In this document: positions 54,015 through 62,693 of the stretch, one piece after another
Layout: each line of letters starts with the position of its first letter
Numbering within the stretch: the first letter of the stretch is position 1
Assembly: GCA_001897835.1 (NCBI GenBank)
Contig: MKUN01000029.1
Span: forward strand, 228,439 to 292,438
Source: Bacteroidetes bacterium 46-16
GTDB lineage: Bacteria; Bacteroidota; Bacteroidia; Chitinophagales; Chitinophagaceae
Length of the DNA stretch: 64,000 bases
Direction: 5' to 3'
Notes under the pieces: generated by a model
Seen by the model: the letters and a program-made list of their open reading frames with translations, nothing else
The model's database searches: none
What the model was told of the DNA's origin: nothing
Position numbers and translations under genes: made by a program

Positions 54015-55139
54015 ATGTCGCAAAAGCACCTAAGTATACTCAGCATAGCACCTTACCGCATCCTGCCGGCCACATCCGGCGGGCATTTGGGCATCGTGAT
54101 GATGCATCATTACCTCGGCAAGCTATGCCAGGATCATCTGGTCAGCACTATCGACAACGGCCCTGCCGATAACTATGCTTTTGAACTGCACAAAGTGTTC
54201 CCCGATAAGGCTAAAAGATACGTGCCGCTCTGCCGTTACAGTGCCATGGTGAGTATCGCCAAAAAATATGATGCAAGCCATATATACCTCGACCACCCTT
54301 ATATGGCACCCACGGCCATCGCCCTGTCCAGAAAGCTGAAGATACCCTGGTATATGCGCAGTCATAATATCGAGTCGGAACGCTTCCGGTCTTTTGGTAA
54401 AAAATGGTGGCCTGTCATGCGCTCCTACGAGCGCTTTGCTATGCGCAATGCCAATGGTATCTTTTTCATCACGCCCGAAGAAAGAGAATGGGGCATGAAG
54501 AATTTTGAAATTGAAGCTGCCAAAAGCCACGTTATCCCTTATGGCACTATACTCGATGCCCTGCCACAGGGCCATGAAGCAGCCAAACTGCAGCTGGCCA
54601 AAGAAACCGGCCTTGACCCTGCTAAGCCATGGCTCTATTTCCTCGGTGTGCTCGACTATTACCCCAACGAGCAGGCCGTCACCTTTATACTCGATGAAGT
54701 AATGCCGCGCCTCAACGAAGCGCATACACAATACGAGATATTGATTGGCGGCAAAGGGCTGTCCGAAAAGCTGCAGGCGCAAATAAGGGAAACGGTGAAC
54801 ATCAGTTACCTGGGCTTCGTGCCGGTGCTCGATACTTTTCTTAAAGCCTGTGATGTAATGCTGAACCCGGTGATATTGGGCGGGGGTATCAAGACCAAGG
54901 CCATCGAAGCACTTGGCTATAATAAGATAGTGGTGAGCACACAAAGCGGTGCCGAAGGCATACTCCCCGCAGCCTGCGGCGATAACCTGTATATTGCTGA
55001 AGACAACGATTGGTATGCCTTCGTGGCGGGTATCAATAAAGCTGTAGAAACAATCCCTTCAATTCCGCAGGCGTTTTACGATAATTATTATTGGGGCAGT
55101 ATAGCCCAAAAAATACTGGATATTTTTAAAGCCGGCTGA
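54015..55139 (+). CDS. Glycosyltransferase (GT-B fold, GT4-like)
   Basis: 374 residues. The N-terminal half recalls the acceptor-binding domain of GT4 enzymes (HLSILSIAPYRILPATSGGHLGI), and the C-terminal half carries the nucleotide-sugar domain (WLYFLGVLDYYPNEQAV, YEILIGGKGLSEKL, VNISYLGFV, ILGGGIKTKAIEALGYNKIVVSTQSGAEGI with the Glu of the E-x7-E-type region). It transfers a sugar to a surface glycan or lipid. No polysaccharide cluster adjoins it, so donor and acceptor are unknown. Confidence 0.83.
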   Translation: MSQKHLSILSIAPYRILPATSGGHLGIVMMHHYLGKLCQDHLVSTIDNGPADNYAFELHKVFPDKAKRYVPLCRYSAMVSIAKKYDASHIYLDHPYMAPTAIALSRKLKIPWYMRSHNIESERFRSFGKKWWPVMRSYERFAMRNANGIFFITPEEREWGMKNFEIEAAKSHVIPYGTILDALPQGHEAAKLQLAKETGLDPAKPWLYFLGVLDYYPNEQAVTFILDEVMPRLNEAHTQYEILIGGKGLSEKLQAQIRETVNISYLGFVPVLDTFLKACDVMLNPVILGGGIKTKAIEALGYNKIVVSTQSGAEGILPAACGDNLYIAEDNDWYAFVAGINKAVETIPSIPQAFYDNYYWGSIAQKILDIFKAG

Positions 55140-55146
55140 ACGTTAC

Positions 55147-55821
55147 TTAGCTACCCGTCTGCGGCCCGTTGAAAACGTATTGCACCAGGTTAGCGCCCAT
55201 CTCAAGCGCTGCCTCATGCTTCTCAGGAGGATCATTATGCACATCATGATCTTCCCAGCCATCACCCAGGTCGGTATCAAAAGTGTAGAAGCACACCAGT
55301 CGGCCTTTATAGATAAGCCCATAACCTTTGGGTGTGCCACCATCATGCTCATGTATCTTGGGCAGGCCGTTGGGGAAGTTGAATTTCTGGTGGTATATAG
55401 GATAGGAGAACGGCAGTTCTACCAATGTTAATTCCGGGAACACTTTTTTCAAAGCCGGGCGCACATATTCATCCATCCCGAAGTTATCGTCTATATGCAG
55501 GAAGCCGCCACTCTCTAAATATTTGCGCAGGTTCTGCGCTTCCTCGTCACTCAGCGCCCATCGCCCGTGGCCCGTCATGTGTACAAATGGGTAATTAAAA
55601 ATATCACTGCTGCCAACTTCTACATGCGCCTCCTGCAGATCAAAGTTGGTATGCAGTTGCTGGTTGCAAAATGCGGCAAGGTTCTTTAGCGAGGTAGGAT
55701 TGGCATACCAGTCGCCCCCGCCATTATACACCAGCAATGCCAGCTTCATATTTTGCGCCTTTACCGCCGTAGATAATACCAAACCAACAATTAAAACAAG
55801 CCAATATCTATACCTAAACAT
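55147..55821 (-). CDS. DUF4159 protein
   Basis: 224 residues with a signal peptide (LVLIVGLVLSTAVKA). The DUF4159 pattern is clear: KLALLVYNGGGDWYANPTSLKNLAAFC, FVHMTGHGRWALSDEEAQNLRKYLESGGFLHIDDNFGMD and FYTFDTDLGDGWEDHDVHNDPPE. Similar to a class-I glutamine-amidotransferase-like fold; function unknown. Its start overlaps the end of rsmE by 8 bp, so the two are coupled. Confidence 0.85.
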   Translation of the reverse strand: MFRYRYWLVLIVGLVLSTAVKAQNMKLALLVYNGGGDWYANPTSLKNLAAFCNQQLHTNFDLQEAHVEVGSSDIFNYPFVHMTGHGRWALSDEEAQNLRKYLESGGFLHIDDNFGMDEYVRPALKKVFPELTLVELPFSYPIYHQKFNFPNGLPKIHEHDGGTPKGYGLIYKGRLVCFYTFDTDLGDGWEDHDVHNDPPEKHEAALEMGANLVQYVFNGPQTGS

Positions 55822-56533
55822 GATTGATCAAATTAAAATAAGCGCAGGCAGCCATTGCTGCGGTTTCTGTCCTTAGCCGTTGCATGCCCATGCTTACAGC
55901 AGCATACTGCGCACTTATACACAAATTTACTTCCTCTTCGGTAAAATCGCCTTCCGGGCCTATTAAAATAACGGTATCCTTTGCTGGTTTTAACATTTCG
56001 CCAAGTGGCTTACGTTCCCTGCCTGCTATACAATGTGCCACCAGTTTTTGAGCAATGCCCTTGTGCATCATTATAGCCTCCGCCGGGGCCATGGCCTCGT
56101 GCAGAACTGGTAAATAATATTGCTGCGACTGTATCAATGCAGCCACCAGTATGTTATGCCAGCGCTCATAACGTATCCTTTCACGCTCACTTCGGGCGGC
56201 CAGCAGGGGTGTTATGCTGCACACGCCCAGTTCGGTAGCTTTTTCCAGCAGCCATTCATTGCGGCTGGTGTTTTTAGTGAAGGCTACACAAAGATGCAGG
56301 GCTGTAGCGGGGGCTTCATAAGTATCCACCACCTCAAGGCGTACCATGCATTTCTTCTTCCCGGCGCTTACTATACTTGCCGTGGCCAGGTGACCTTTAC
56401 CGTCAGTCAACTGCAATTGGGCTCCTGCTGTCATCCGCAATACCTGTACCACATGCCTTGCCGTATCTTCATCCAGCATTAGCTCACTGCCTGCAAGCAG
56501 GGGAGCATCATGAAAAAACTGTGCTAAAGCCAT
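55814..56533 (-). CDS. rsmE: 16S rRNA (uracil-1498-N3)-methyltransferase
   Basis: 239 residues from the ATG at 56533 (a TTG lies three codons upstream). RsmE landmarks: ARHVVQVLRMTAGAQLQLTDGKG in the N-terminal PUA-like domain, NEWLLEKATELGVCSITPLLAARS in the SPOUT domain, and the SAM-binding knot VILIGPEGDFTEEEVN followed by MGMQRLRTETAAMAA. It methylates U1498 of 16S rRNA. Confidence 0.94.
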   Translation of the reverse strand: MALAQFFHDAPLLAGSELMLDEDTARHVVQVLRMTAGAQLQLTDGKGHLATASIVSAGKKKCMVRLEVVDTYEAPATALHLCVAFTKNTSRNEWLLEKATELGVCSITPLLAARSERERIRYERWHNILVAALIQSQQYYLPVLHEAMAPAEAIMMHKGIAQKLVAHCIAGRERKPLGEMLKPAKDTVILIGPEGDFTEEEVNLCISAQYAAVSMGMQRLRTETAAMAACAYFNLINHV

Positions 56534-56653
56534 GAAGGGCAATATACTAAACCATCAGGGATTACCGAAAATTGAAGGATGCCAGGAGGATAGACTATGT
56601 ATGAAAAATATCCACCCCCCGGCACCCAGTATCTTAATTGCTGAATTATCGCT

Positions 56654-57238
56654 TTAGCGTAGCACCATTTTTTTATCTTCTATCATCCTGCGCAGGTTGA
56701 TGAGGCCATAGCGCATACGCCCAAGGGCCGTATTGATGCTTACCGATGTGATATCGGCTATCTCTTTAAAGCTCATATCGCCATACATACGCAGCACTAT
56801 CACCTCGCGCTGTTCTTCGGGCAACTGCTCTATGAGGTTGCGCACACTTTCGTGCACCTGCCTTCGCTCCAGCCTTGTGGCGGTAGTGTCGTCCTGCATA
56901 CCCAGCAGTTCCGATATATCGCTGCCATCGGGCAGGGTAACGCGGGTTTGCTGCCTGCAACGGCGAAAGTGGTCCATACACAGGTTGTGCGCCACACGTA
57001 TGGCCCATGGCAGGAACTTGCCCTGCTCGGAATAACGCCCCCCGCGCATGGTTTTGATCATTTTCAGAAAAGCGTCCTGGAAAATATCTTCCGCTATATA
57101 TTTGTCTTTTACAAGCATATAGATAGCGGTATAGATCTTGTCTTTGTAACGGTACACAAGAGTTTCTAATGCACATTCGTTCCCTTGCAGGAAATCATGT
57201 ACCAGTTCGGCGTCAGACAGATGGTGGATTGTTTGCAT
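56654..57238 (-). CDS. ECF-type RNA polymerase sigma factor
   Basis: 194 residues. Region 2 contains YRYKDKIYTAIYMLVKDKYIAEDIFQDAFLKM (about residues 28-59) and FLPWAIRVAHNLCMDHFRR; region 4 contains LPEEQREVIVLRMYGDMSFKEIADITSVSINTALGRMRYGLINLRR. It directs polymerase to its own promoter set. No anti-sigma gene follows or precedes it, which is unusual for ECF factors; control must come from elsewhere. Confidence 0.93.
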   Translation of the reverse strand: MQTIHHLSDAELVHDFLQGNECALETLVYRYKDKIYTAIYMLVKDKYIAEDIFQDAFLKMIKTMRGGRYSEQGKFLPWAIRVAHNLCMDHFRRCRQQTRVTLPDGSDISELLGMQDDTTATRLERRQVHESVRNLIEQLPEEQREVIVLRMYGDMSFKEIADITSVSINTALGRMRYGLINLRRMIEDKKMVLR

Positions 57239-57536
57239 AAACTTCTACTTAAGTTAGGTACGGCTCATTGCCATTCACTAAGTATTGATAATGTAGAAGT
57301 ATGCTGCTATAGACTGAATTTTAGAGAAAAATTATGTTAAACCCTCGCGGGCTGTTACTAATTAGACGAGCTTTTGTCTCCATTAGTTTGGCCAAAGTAG
57401 CCTTTTTTATGAAAAAAGTCTATTTTTTCTCCAAAATACATGCTATTGAATAAAATATTTGCCCCTTATAGCGTAAAATTCGCCATAAATAAGAACAAGA
57501 CTATTATATACACAATAGTTCCGGCTTACGGAAAGG
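57239..57536. other. Non-coding gap between the sigma factor and SHOCT genes
   Basis: AT-rich stretch of 298 bp. It must contain the promoter of the minus-strand sigma gene, but I found no convincing TAnnTTTG. No gene, repeat or RNA structure was recognised. Confidence 0.5.
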
Positions 57537-57742
57537 TTATTCCTGGAGCAATTTTTTCTTTTCTCTGTATTCTTGCTCATCTATCTCTCCCTTAGCAAGC
57601 CTTTTTTTCAGTATCTCGAGGGGGCTATCCTTTTTACACGCTGGCCGGGTACCTTCCATGGTGTTACAAAGATCCAGAAGAGCAGTATTAACCATAATAT
57701 CCACCATACCCAATTCATTCCCCATAAATATCCATGATGCAT
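57537..57742 (-). pseudogene. SHOCT-domain small membrane protein, split by a one-base frameshift
   Basis: Two overlapping minus-strand frames join into one typical protein. From the ATG at 57742, frame one gives MHHGYLWGMNWVWWILWL then more aromatic and hydrophobic residues up to TPWKVPGQRVK, a Trp-rich membrane segment. After the five-A run at 57635-57631 the reading must shift by one base to continue KDSPLEILKKRLAKGEIDEQ, a perfect SHOCT domain, ending at 57537. One extra A would restore a protein of 68 residues. Either the gene decayed recently, the run is a sequencing error, or the ribosome slips at A-AAA-AGG. The alternative frame starting at 57758 yields an implausible N-terminus. Confidence 0.75.
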
Positions 57743-58269
57743 ATGCCACATAACACACAATTTTAAAATGTTTAAAAATAATATTGGCTATACTGCAAAC
57801 ATGATCTTAAAAATGGTGTAAAAAAATGAGGATGGTTAGCCTTTAAAATGACACAGATCAGGAATACCTGCTTCTGTTATGGCTATTTATTTAAGAAAAT
57901 ATGGGAAATATGCTACACCGTGTATTGAACATTGAACCAATGGTAGCCAGAATTGTTATAAAAAAGTACGCAGGACATAGAACTACCGCTCTAAAGGTAC
58001 GACCAAGCACCCAATACCTGGTAGCCTACGCCTGCGCATTATCACAAGCCTACGCTAATTCTCCCGGTATTGTTTTAAGATGGTCGTTTCTCAGAACAGG
58101 GAACTAAGCAAGCTAAATACACACGGCATTTACATGCCGTTAAATATTATGCCAATATTTTTATCACTCTATTTATCAGCCGTTAAAATAATAAAAGAGG
58201 GCTAAAAAAGCACTATCTGCCCCCTTAAAAAAAGCCGGCTGCAAAGGTACTTATATCCTGCATGAAAAC

Positions 58270-58302
58270 TTTGGGGTAGCACTATATAATTTGTTAACTT
58301 TG
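58270..58302 (+). promoter_or_regulatory. Bacteroidota-type promoter before a structured leader
   Basis: TTTG at 58270-58273 and TAACTTTG at 58295-58302 are 21 bp apart, a full match to the TTTG / TAnnTTTG consensus. The start would be near 58309, leaving a leader of about 140 bases before the ATG at 58450, or a separate short RNA. Confidence 0.6.
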
Positions 58303-58319
58303 ATATGCGACCAGGCACC

Positions 58320-58395
58320 GTATGAAAAATAATTAATGGCCGCAGGTCTTAATTTTTTTCATACAAGAAGGAATCCAACTAAAACGGGATTCCTT
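58320..58395 (+). ncRNA. Two hairpins in a long leader or small RNA
   Basis: First hairpin 58320-58364: GTATGAAAAA-t-AATTAA pairs with TTAATT-TTTTTCATAC around a 12-base G/C-rich loop (TGGCCGCAGGTC), with a single bulge. Second hairpin 58368-58395: AAGGAATCC / GGATTCCTT with a 10-base loop. They lie 11 bp after a strong promoter start. No known riboswitch or RNA family was recognised, so this may be a leader element or an independent small RNA. Confidence 0.4.
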
Positions 58396-58449
58396 CACCT
58401 TTATGCTCTAAAGGCTGCTTATTGCCCTCACAAACTTTAGCCGGTCAGC

Positions 58450-58785
58450 ATGATAAAACAACCTTTTTCTTTACAGCAGGCAACAGCCCTGTGCGCCCGT
58501 TTTCGCGCCCTGGCCGGTAAGCGCTTTTTTGACGGAAACGACAAGGGTAATATCATAGAATGTGTGTCCATAGCTCCGTTCGATGAAATAAACAAATGGA
58601 TGTTCGTGCAGTTCTATGCCGAATGCCGCTGCCCCAATAAAGCCCTCGCTTATTACCAGTATCCTTTTTATGATATACTGGTACTGGCCGCTAAGAACCC
58701 TAACAGTAAGCAGGTACATTTTAAAGATATCCGGCAATACCTGCACCCAGCCCCTAAAACAGGATCCGCTCTTCTGCAACTATAA
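58450..58785 (+). CDS. Conserved-looking small protein of unknown function
   Basis: 111 residues, no signal peptide or membrane segment. The chain is compact and plausible (FSLQQATALCARFRALAGKRF, NIIECVSIAPFDEINKWMFVQFYAECR, YYQYPFYDILVLAAKNP) with aromatic-rich strands and a helical start, unlike a chance frame. The function is unknown. It is the only gene downstream of the promoter at 58270 and stops before a hairpin shared with the convergent gene. Confidence 0.6.
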   Translation: MIKQPFSLQQATALCARFRALAGKRFFDGNDKGNIIECVSIAPFDEINKWMFVQFYAECRCPNKALAYYQYPFYDILVLAAKNPNSKQVHFKDIRQYLHPAPKTGSALLQL

Positions 58786-58800
58786 TATTACGCTTATATA

Positions 58801-58836
58801 AAAAAAGGCTAAGGACAGTAAAAACTGTCCTTAGCC
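58801..58836 (-). terminator. Terminator of the T9SS gene at 58862
   Basis: A 13-bp stem GGCTAAGGACAGT / ACTGTCCTTAGCC with loop AAAA is followed, on the minus strand, by a run of six or more T. On the plus strand there is no T-run. Confidence 0.85.
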
Positions 58837-58861
58837 TGCAAAATATATTTCTGCTATTTAC

Positions 58862-60892
58862 TTATTTCTTTACGAAATGCTGCACACTGTTCAGGTCTTG
58901 TCCTTTGATACGTGCAGTATAATAACCGGGAGCCAGTTCGCTTACAGAGAAGCTGTTATTATTCCCGCTTACTGATTTTACCAGCTTGCCCGATACATCA
59001 TAGATATCTATGCCTGATACAGGTACTGTTGAAGTGTAATTCACTACATCCACTACAGGGTTAGGATATAAAGTGATAGCAGCATTGTGCGAAGCCACCT
59101 GGTTAACTTTAAGTGTTGAGTTAACATCACCCACAGTGAATGGGCTCAGCGACATTATATGATCGCGGTTGATCGTGTACATACCGTTCACAGCAGTAGT
59201 GGCCGATGCGGCGGCTGTATTGTCCCAGTTACCATTGGTGTAGTGCGATATGTAAGCATTGGTACGGTCAAAGCCGTTCAGCTCCATATTGGCGCTCCAC
59301 ATCATTTCCAGATCCAGGTCAAGACCTGTGCTGGCAGTACTGCTAATGAACCATGTTGCATCTACAACAGAGTGCATATCAGACAGGTTCATACCGGTGT
59401 TACCATTAGCATATACCGAGTCGTCAACCATAACACTTACATCGCCACTGGCTGAGCCGGTATTGGCAGTTACCACAGCTGGTGCGTAGTGCAGCATCGT
59501 ACCTACCTGGTATGTGTTAGAGCCACCGGCCATTAAGTTCATAGTAAGTGTACCGCCATTGCTGGTGATCACAAAGCTGTTCATTGAACCGCCGCTCACA
59601 TTACCGCTGGCTGCGATGCTCAGGTCGTTAGTACCCACGTTCACCATACCGGAAGTAAGGTCCAGCGTACCGCTTACCTGCAGGTCAGAGCCCAGGTTTA
59701 CCATAGCTGTATTGCTGCCCATATTTATAGTGAGGTCGCCAACAGTATTGCCTGTGCCGCTGAAGCGGATAGCACCTGTAAAGCTGCCATTGGAGGTAAT
59801 GGATATATCAGAACCAGCAGTAGATACTATAGAACCGGTGCCAGAAGCCGCCACATCACCGTTCACGGCAAATGACAGGTTGTTATTATCCAAAGTAAGT
59901 GTACCCATGTTCAGGGTCAGTGTACCATTCACCTGCAGGTCAGAGCCCAGGTTCACATTACCGCTGGTGCTGCCGAAATTGATCATCAGGTTATTAACAG
60001 TATTATTACCTGCGCTGAATGTAAGTGCGCCGCTAAGGCTGTTCATGCTATTGATGCTGATGTTAGAGCTGGCGCTGGCGCTGATGCTGCCGGTACCCAT
60101 AGCTGATATGTTGGCATCGGTACCCAGTGTAAGGTCATTACCGTTCAGGATAAGGTTACCTGAATTGAGGGTCAGCATACCATTCATGTCAAGATCTGAA
60201 GTGAGGGTAACTGCACCCGACGAAAGATCGACCATTACATCCTGCAGACCTGAACCTGTCAGTTCGATGCCTGAGTTAACTGAAGAACCTTCGTAAGTAA
60301 CATTGTAATTGGCAGAGAGGTCAAGAGAACCGGAACCGCCTACATTCAGTGAACCACCATTCACTACGAGTGTAGCATTATTGGATAATGCCAGTGAGCC
60401 TGAAGTGATGTTCAATAAGCCACCTGTGAGGTACAGGTTGCCATCTACAGTAATATCTGCAGCAGCGCTTATATTAGCTGTTGTAGATGTCAACTGCTGT
60501 GCCACGATAGTACCTGTGTAAGTAAAGCCTGTAACAAGGCCCAGCGACATGCTGTCCACATCAATAGTACCGGTGCCGGTAAGCGTACCGCTGGTCATGA
60601 TCAGCGCGCTGGCATTGGCTCCTGATGTAAGTGTACCATCAACAGTAAGCGATGCTGTACCATTGAAAGTTTCATTGCCGGTAAGTGTTACCGTATATGC
60701 TGAACCAATGATCACTATATCGCCCGTGGTAAGTGTACCCGAGGGCGCTATGCCTCCGCTCCATGTAGTTGTACTGTTAAAATTGCCCGACGCCACAGCG
60801 GTATATGTAAGGGCTTTTGCTGAAGTGCTGAATAGAGCCACGCAAGCGCTTGCAAGGGCCATATTCTTAATAAGTGTGAAAATCTTTCTCAT
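58862..60892 (-). CDS. T9SS-secreted protein with repetitive beta-structure
   Basis: 676 residues from the ATG at 60892, which gives a signal peptide (MRKIFTLIKNMALASACVAL...AKA); 21 upstream codons are open but unlikely. The body, about 30-520, consists of degenerate repeats built from short beta strands rich in Gly, Ser, Thr and Asn, such as LGSDLQVNGTLTLNMGTL and LGSDLQVSGTLDLTSGMV; two copies of a unit of about 74 residues are easy to see. This suggests a beta-helix or beta-solenoid. A type A sorting domain ends it (ITLYPNPVVDVVNYTS, IDIYDVSGKLVKSV, LAPGYYTARI, VQHFVKK). Probably a surface adhesin or matrix protein. Confidence 0.8.
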   Translation of the reverse strand: MRKIFTLIKNMALASACVALFSTSAKALTYTAVASGNFNSTTTWSGGIAPSGTLTTGDIVIIGSAYTVTLTGNETFNGTASLTVDGTLTSGANASALIMTSGTLTGTGTIDVDSMSLGLVTGFTYTGTIVAQQLTSTTANISAAADITVDGNLYLTGGLLNITSGSLALSNNATLVVNGGSLNVGGSGSLDLSANYNVTYEGSSVNSGIELTGSGLQDVMVDLSSGAVTLTSDLDMNGMLTLNSGNLILNGNDLTLGTDANISAMGTGSISASASSNISINSMNSLSGALTFSAGNNTVNNLMINFGSTSGNVNLGSDLQVNGTLTLNMGTLTLDNNNLSFAVNGDVAASGTGSIVSTAGSDISITSNGSFTGAIRFSGTGNTVGDLTINMGSNTAMVNLGSDLQVSGTLDLTSGMVNVGTNDLSIAASGNVSGGSMNSFVITSNGGTLTMNLMAGGSNTYQVGTMLHYAPAVVTANTGSASGDVSVMVDDSVYANGNTGMNLSDMHSVVDATWFISSTASTGLDLDLEMMWSANMELNGFDRTNAYISHYTNGNWDNTAAASATTAVNGMYTINRDHIMSLSPFTVGDVNSTLKVNQVASHNAAITLYPNPVVDVVNYTSTVPVSGIDIYDVSGKLVKSVSGNNNSFSVSELAPGYYTARIKGQDLNSVQHFVKK

Positions 60893-61237
60893 AGTTTTAA
60901 CTTTTAGCCCGATAAGTAAAAAAAGCTGTACCAGAACAAGTTTTATGGGGTTCATTTTATCATTACTTTTACATTTGCCAGTTTTTTTTCACCCCTACAT
61001 AGCTGAATATCAACATATAGCGTCACGCTCTTTAGGCGAGTTCTTTTTCTGCCAGCGTTAAATGATATGAATGCTTCTGTGTGTATTTTATTGCACAAAG
61101 CCTTAACTGTTGGGCAGTTATTTCCATTTATCCCCGGCAGCGCAAACAGATTGTTTGGTAATCCCCAAAATGATGTCTACAACTGTTAAGGCCCTGCTGG
61201 CAATATATTTGTGGATCCTGTTTAAAAAATATGTGTC
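60893..61237. other. 345-bp divergent intergenic region
   Basis: AT-rich region between the minus-strand T9SS gene and the small membrane protein gene. The only feature seen is TATATTTG at 61204-61211, a match to the -7 consensus about 26 bp before the plus-strand ATG. No gene, repeat or RNA was recognised. Confidence 0.5.
61204..61211 (+). promoter_or_regulatory. Candidate -7 box for the small membrane protein gene
   Basis: TATATTTG fits TAnnTTTG. The -33 position has no exact TTTG. Confidence 0.4.
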
Positions 61238-61441
61238 ATGAAAATGTGGATCGTAATATGCCTGGTGAGCCTGTTCGCGGTATTTTTCCAGCTAGCGCCA
61301 TATATAGGTATGGCTGATGTATTTATCTATTGCATGTTCTTCCTGTCGCCTTTTCTTGTTGCTTATATGGCTTATGTTATCCTGAAATATGGCAATCCTT
61401 CGGGCCACAGCTTTGATGAGTGCTATTATGAAGACCTGTAG
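61238..61441 (+). CDS. Small two-helix membrane protein
   Basis: 67 residues with two hydrophobic segments (MWIVICLVSLFAVFF about 3-17 and ADVFIYCMFFLSPFLVAYMAYVIL about 26-49) and a soluble tail, KYGNPSGHSFDECYYEDL. The tail (GxPSxxxFDExxYED) matches a type of short uncharacterised membrane protein common in Chitinophagaceae. Function unknown. Confidence 0.7.
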   Translation: MKMWIVICLVSLFAVFFQLAPYIGMADVFIYCMFFLSPFLVAYMAYVILKYGNPSGHSFDECYYEDL

Positions 61442-61528
61442 TGTATAGCTATATCCGGACGGTATATATTATTATATAAGCCTCCTTTTTTCTATTTTAC
61501 TGTCCTTGTACCAAAGCCGCATTCCCCG

Positions 61529-62545
61529 ATGTCGATAAATAATAAGGACAATCCACCGCAAGCCGGCAGGATATTTAAAATTTTTGGCCTGCCCGTACTG
61601 GGTGTTTATCTTACCTGGGCCACCTACATGTTCCTGCATGATAGCTGGCGGCTCTTTTACCATTACTTCTATATGAGCATCACCATGGTCTTCGGTTCCT
61701 TCGTGGCCGGGGCCAGCTCGGAGGGTGGCGGCGCCGTTGCCTTCCCGGTGATGACGCTGCTCTTTAAGATACACCCGGCGGAAGCCCGCAACTTCAGCCT
61801 GGCCATACAAAGCGTGGGTATGACCGCTGCCACGCTCTGGATCATAGCGCGGCGGATAAAGATAGAGCGCACTTACCTGGTGCTGGCCATGATAGGCGGC
61901 ACGGCAGGCATTATATTCGGCAGCTATTTTATAGCGCCCTACACCCCACCAGCTTATGCCAAGATGCTCTTTGTGTCGTTCTGGCTGAGCTTCGGCCTCA
62001 CCTTATTTATCGTGAACTATTACCGGCAGCGCCATGTGCGCGATGAACTGCCGGGGCTTAATAAAGGTCAGCAGGCCGAGCTGATGGCCATTGGTTTTAT
62101 AGGCGGCATACTGAGCGCAATACTGGGCAGCGGCATAGATATCTGCACCTTTTCCTTCGTGACGATGAAGTATAAACTGTCGGAGAAGATAGCCACGCCT
62201 ACCTCGGTGGTGCTGATGGCATCGAATGCTGTAGTGGGCTTTTTGCTGCACCAATACGTGATACAGGACATCAGCCCGGTGGTGTATAATTACTGGCTGG
62301 TGTGCATACCCGTGGTGGTGCTGGGTGCGCCGATGGGCGCGCTGACCGCTAACCTGGCCCGGCGCCTGCATATCGTTAATTTCCTTTGCGCGGTGATCCT
62401 GATACAATTTGTGGGTGCGATACTGATCCTAAAACCTACAGGCAGTTTATTGCTCTTTTCCGCAGGCAGCTTCCTTGCAGGGATGATCATCTTCTTCCTG
62501 CTGACGAGGCAGGGCAGAAAAAGGGAGCCAGGGGCAGCGCCCTAA
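61529..62545 (+). CDS. TauE/SafE-family sulfite/anion permease
   Basis: 338 residues with about eight membrane segments. The TauE/SafE repeats are visible: FGSFVAGASSEGGGAVAFPVMTLLFKIHPAEARNFSLAIQSVGM (about 48-92) in the first half and MAIGFIGGILSAILGSGIDICTFSFVTMKYKLSEKIATPTSVVLMASNAVVGF in the second half. These export organosulfonates, sulfite or related anions. The Gly-rich EGGG and GSGID loops replace the commoner GxGGGxxxVP form, so the substrate may differ. Unusually G+C-rich for the window (many GCC/GGC codons). Confidence 0.85.
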   Translation: MSINNKDNPPQAGRIFKIFGLPVLGVYLTWATYMFLHDSWRLFYHYFYMSITMVFGSFVAGASSEGGGAVAFPVMTLLFKIHPAEARNFSLAIQSVGMTAATLWIIARRIKIERTYLVLAMIGGTAGIIFGSYFIAPYTPPAYAKMLFVSFWLSFGLTLFIVNYYRQRHVRDELPGLNKGQQAELMAIGFIGGILSAILGSGIDICTFSFVTMKYKLSEKIATPTSVVLMASNAVVGFLLHQYVIQDISPVVYNYWLVCIPVVVLGAPMGALTANLARRLHIVNFLCAVILIQFVGAILILKPTGSLLLFSAGSFLAGMIIFFLLTRQGRKREPGAAP

Positions 62546-62651
62546 GGCCACCGGTGCACACACCGTGTTTTCACTATATTTTATGTTGATCATTTTCAGT
62601 AAGTTTGCCGCGGTACATAAGGCTACCAGCCTCTATGGTGATCCACACCAT

Positions 62652-62679
62652 GAAAACGTCCCCAAGCGGGGCGTTTTTC
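62652..62679. terminator. Terminator between the permease and last T9SS gene
   Basis: GAAAACG-CCCC pairs with GGGG-CGTTTTTC around a short AAGC loop, with one bulged base, between two convergent genes. Confidence 0.7.
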
Positions 62680-62693
62680 ATTTGAGGCTATTC

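Larger units (their letters stand above)
57743..58449. other. 707-bp region with promoter and hairpins but no confident gene
   Basis: No convincing coding sequence. A plus-strand frame at 57901-58107 (68 codons) has no family resemblance and atypical composition. Present instead are a hairpin ACGGCAT-TTAC-ATGCCGT near 58123-58140, a good promoter at 58270-58302, and two further hairpins at 58320-58364 and 58368-58395 that lead into the gene at 58450. The rest is AT-rich without repeats. Confidence 0.5.

Noticed and set aside
57537..57758. The frame from 57758 as an intact 73-residue protein
   Set aside because: Its first 40 residues have no resemblance to SHOCT proteins, whereas the other frame supplies a normal membrane helix; the frame is better explained by a frameshift.
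57901..58107. A 68-codon plus-strand frame in the non-coding stretch
   Set aside because: No recognisable domain, odd composition, no promoter directly upstream, and the surrounding sequence looks non-coding. It may be chance.
58368..58395. The second leader hairpin as a rho-independent terminator
   Set aside because: There is no T-run after the stem, and a gene starts 55 bp later, so termination is not supported.
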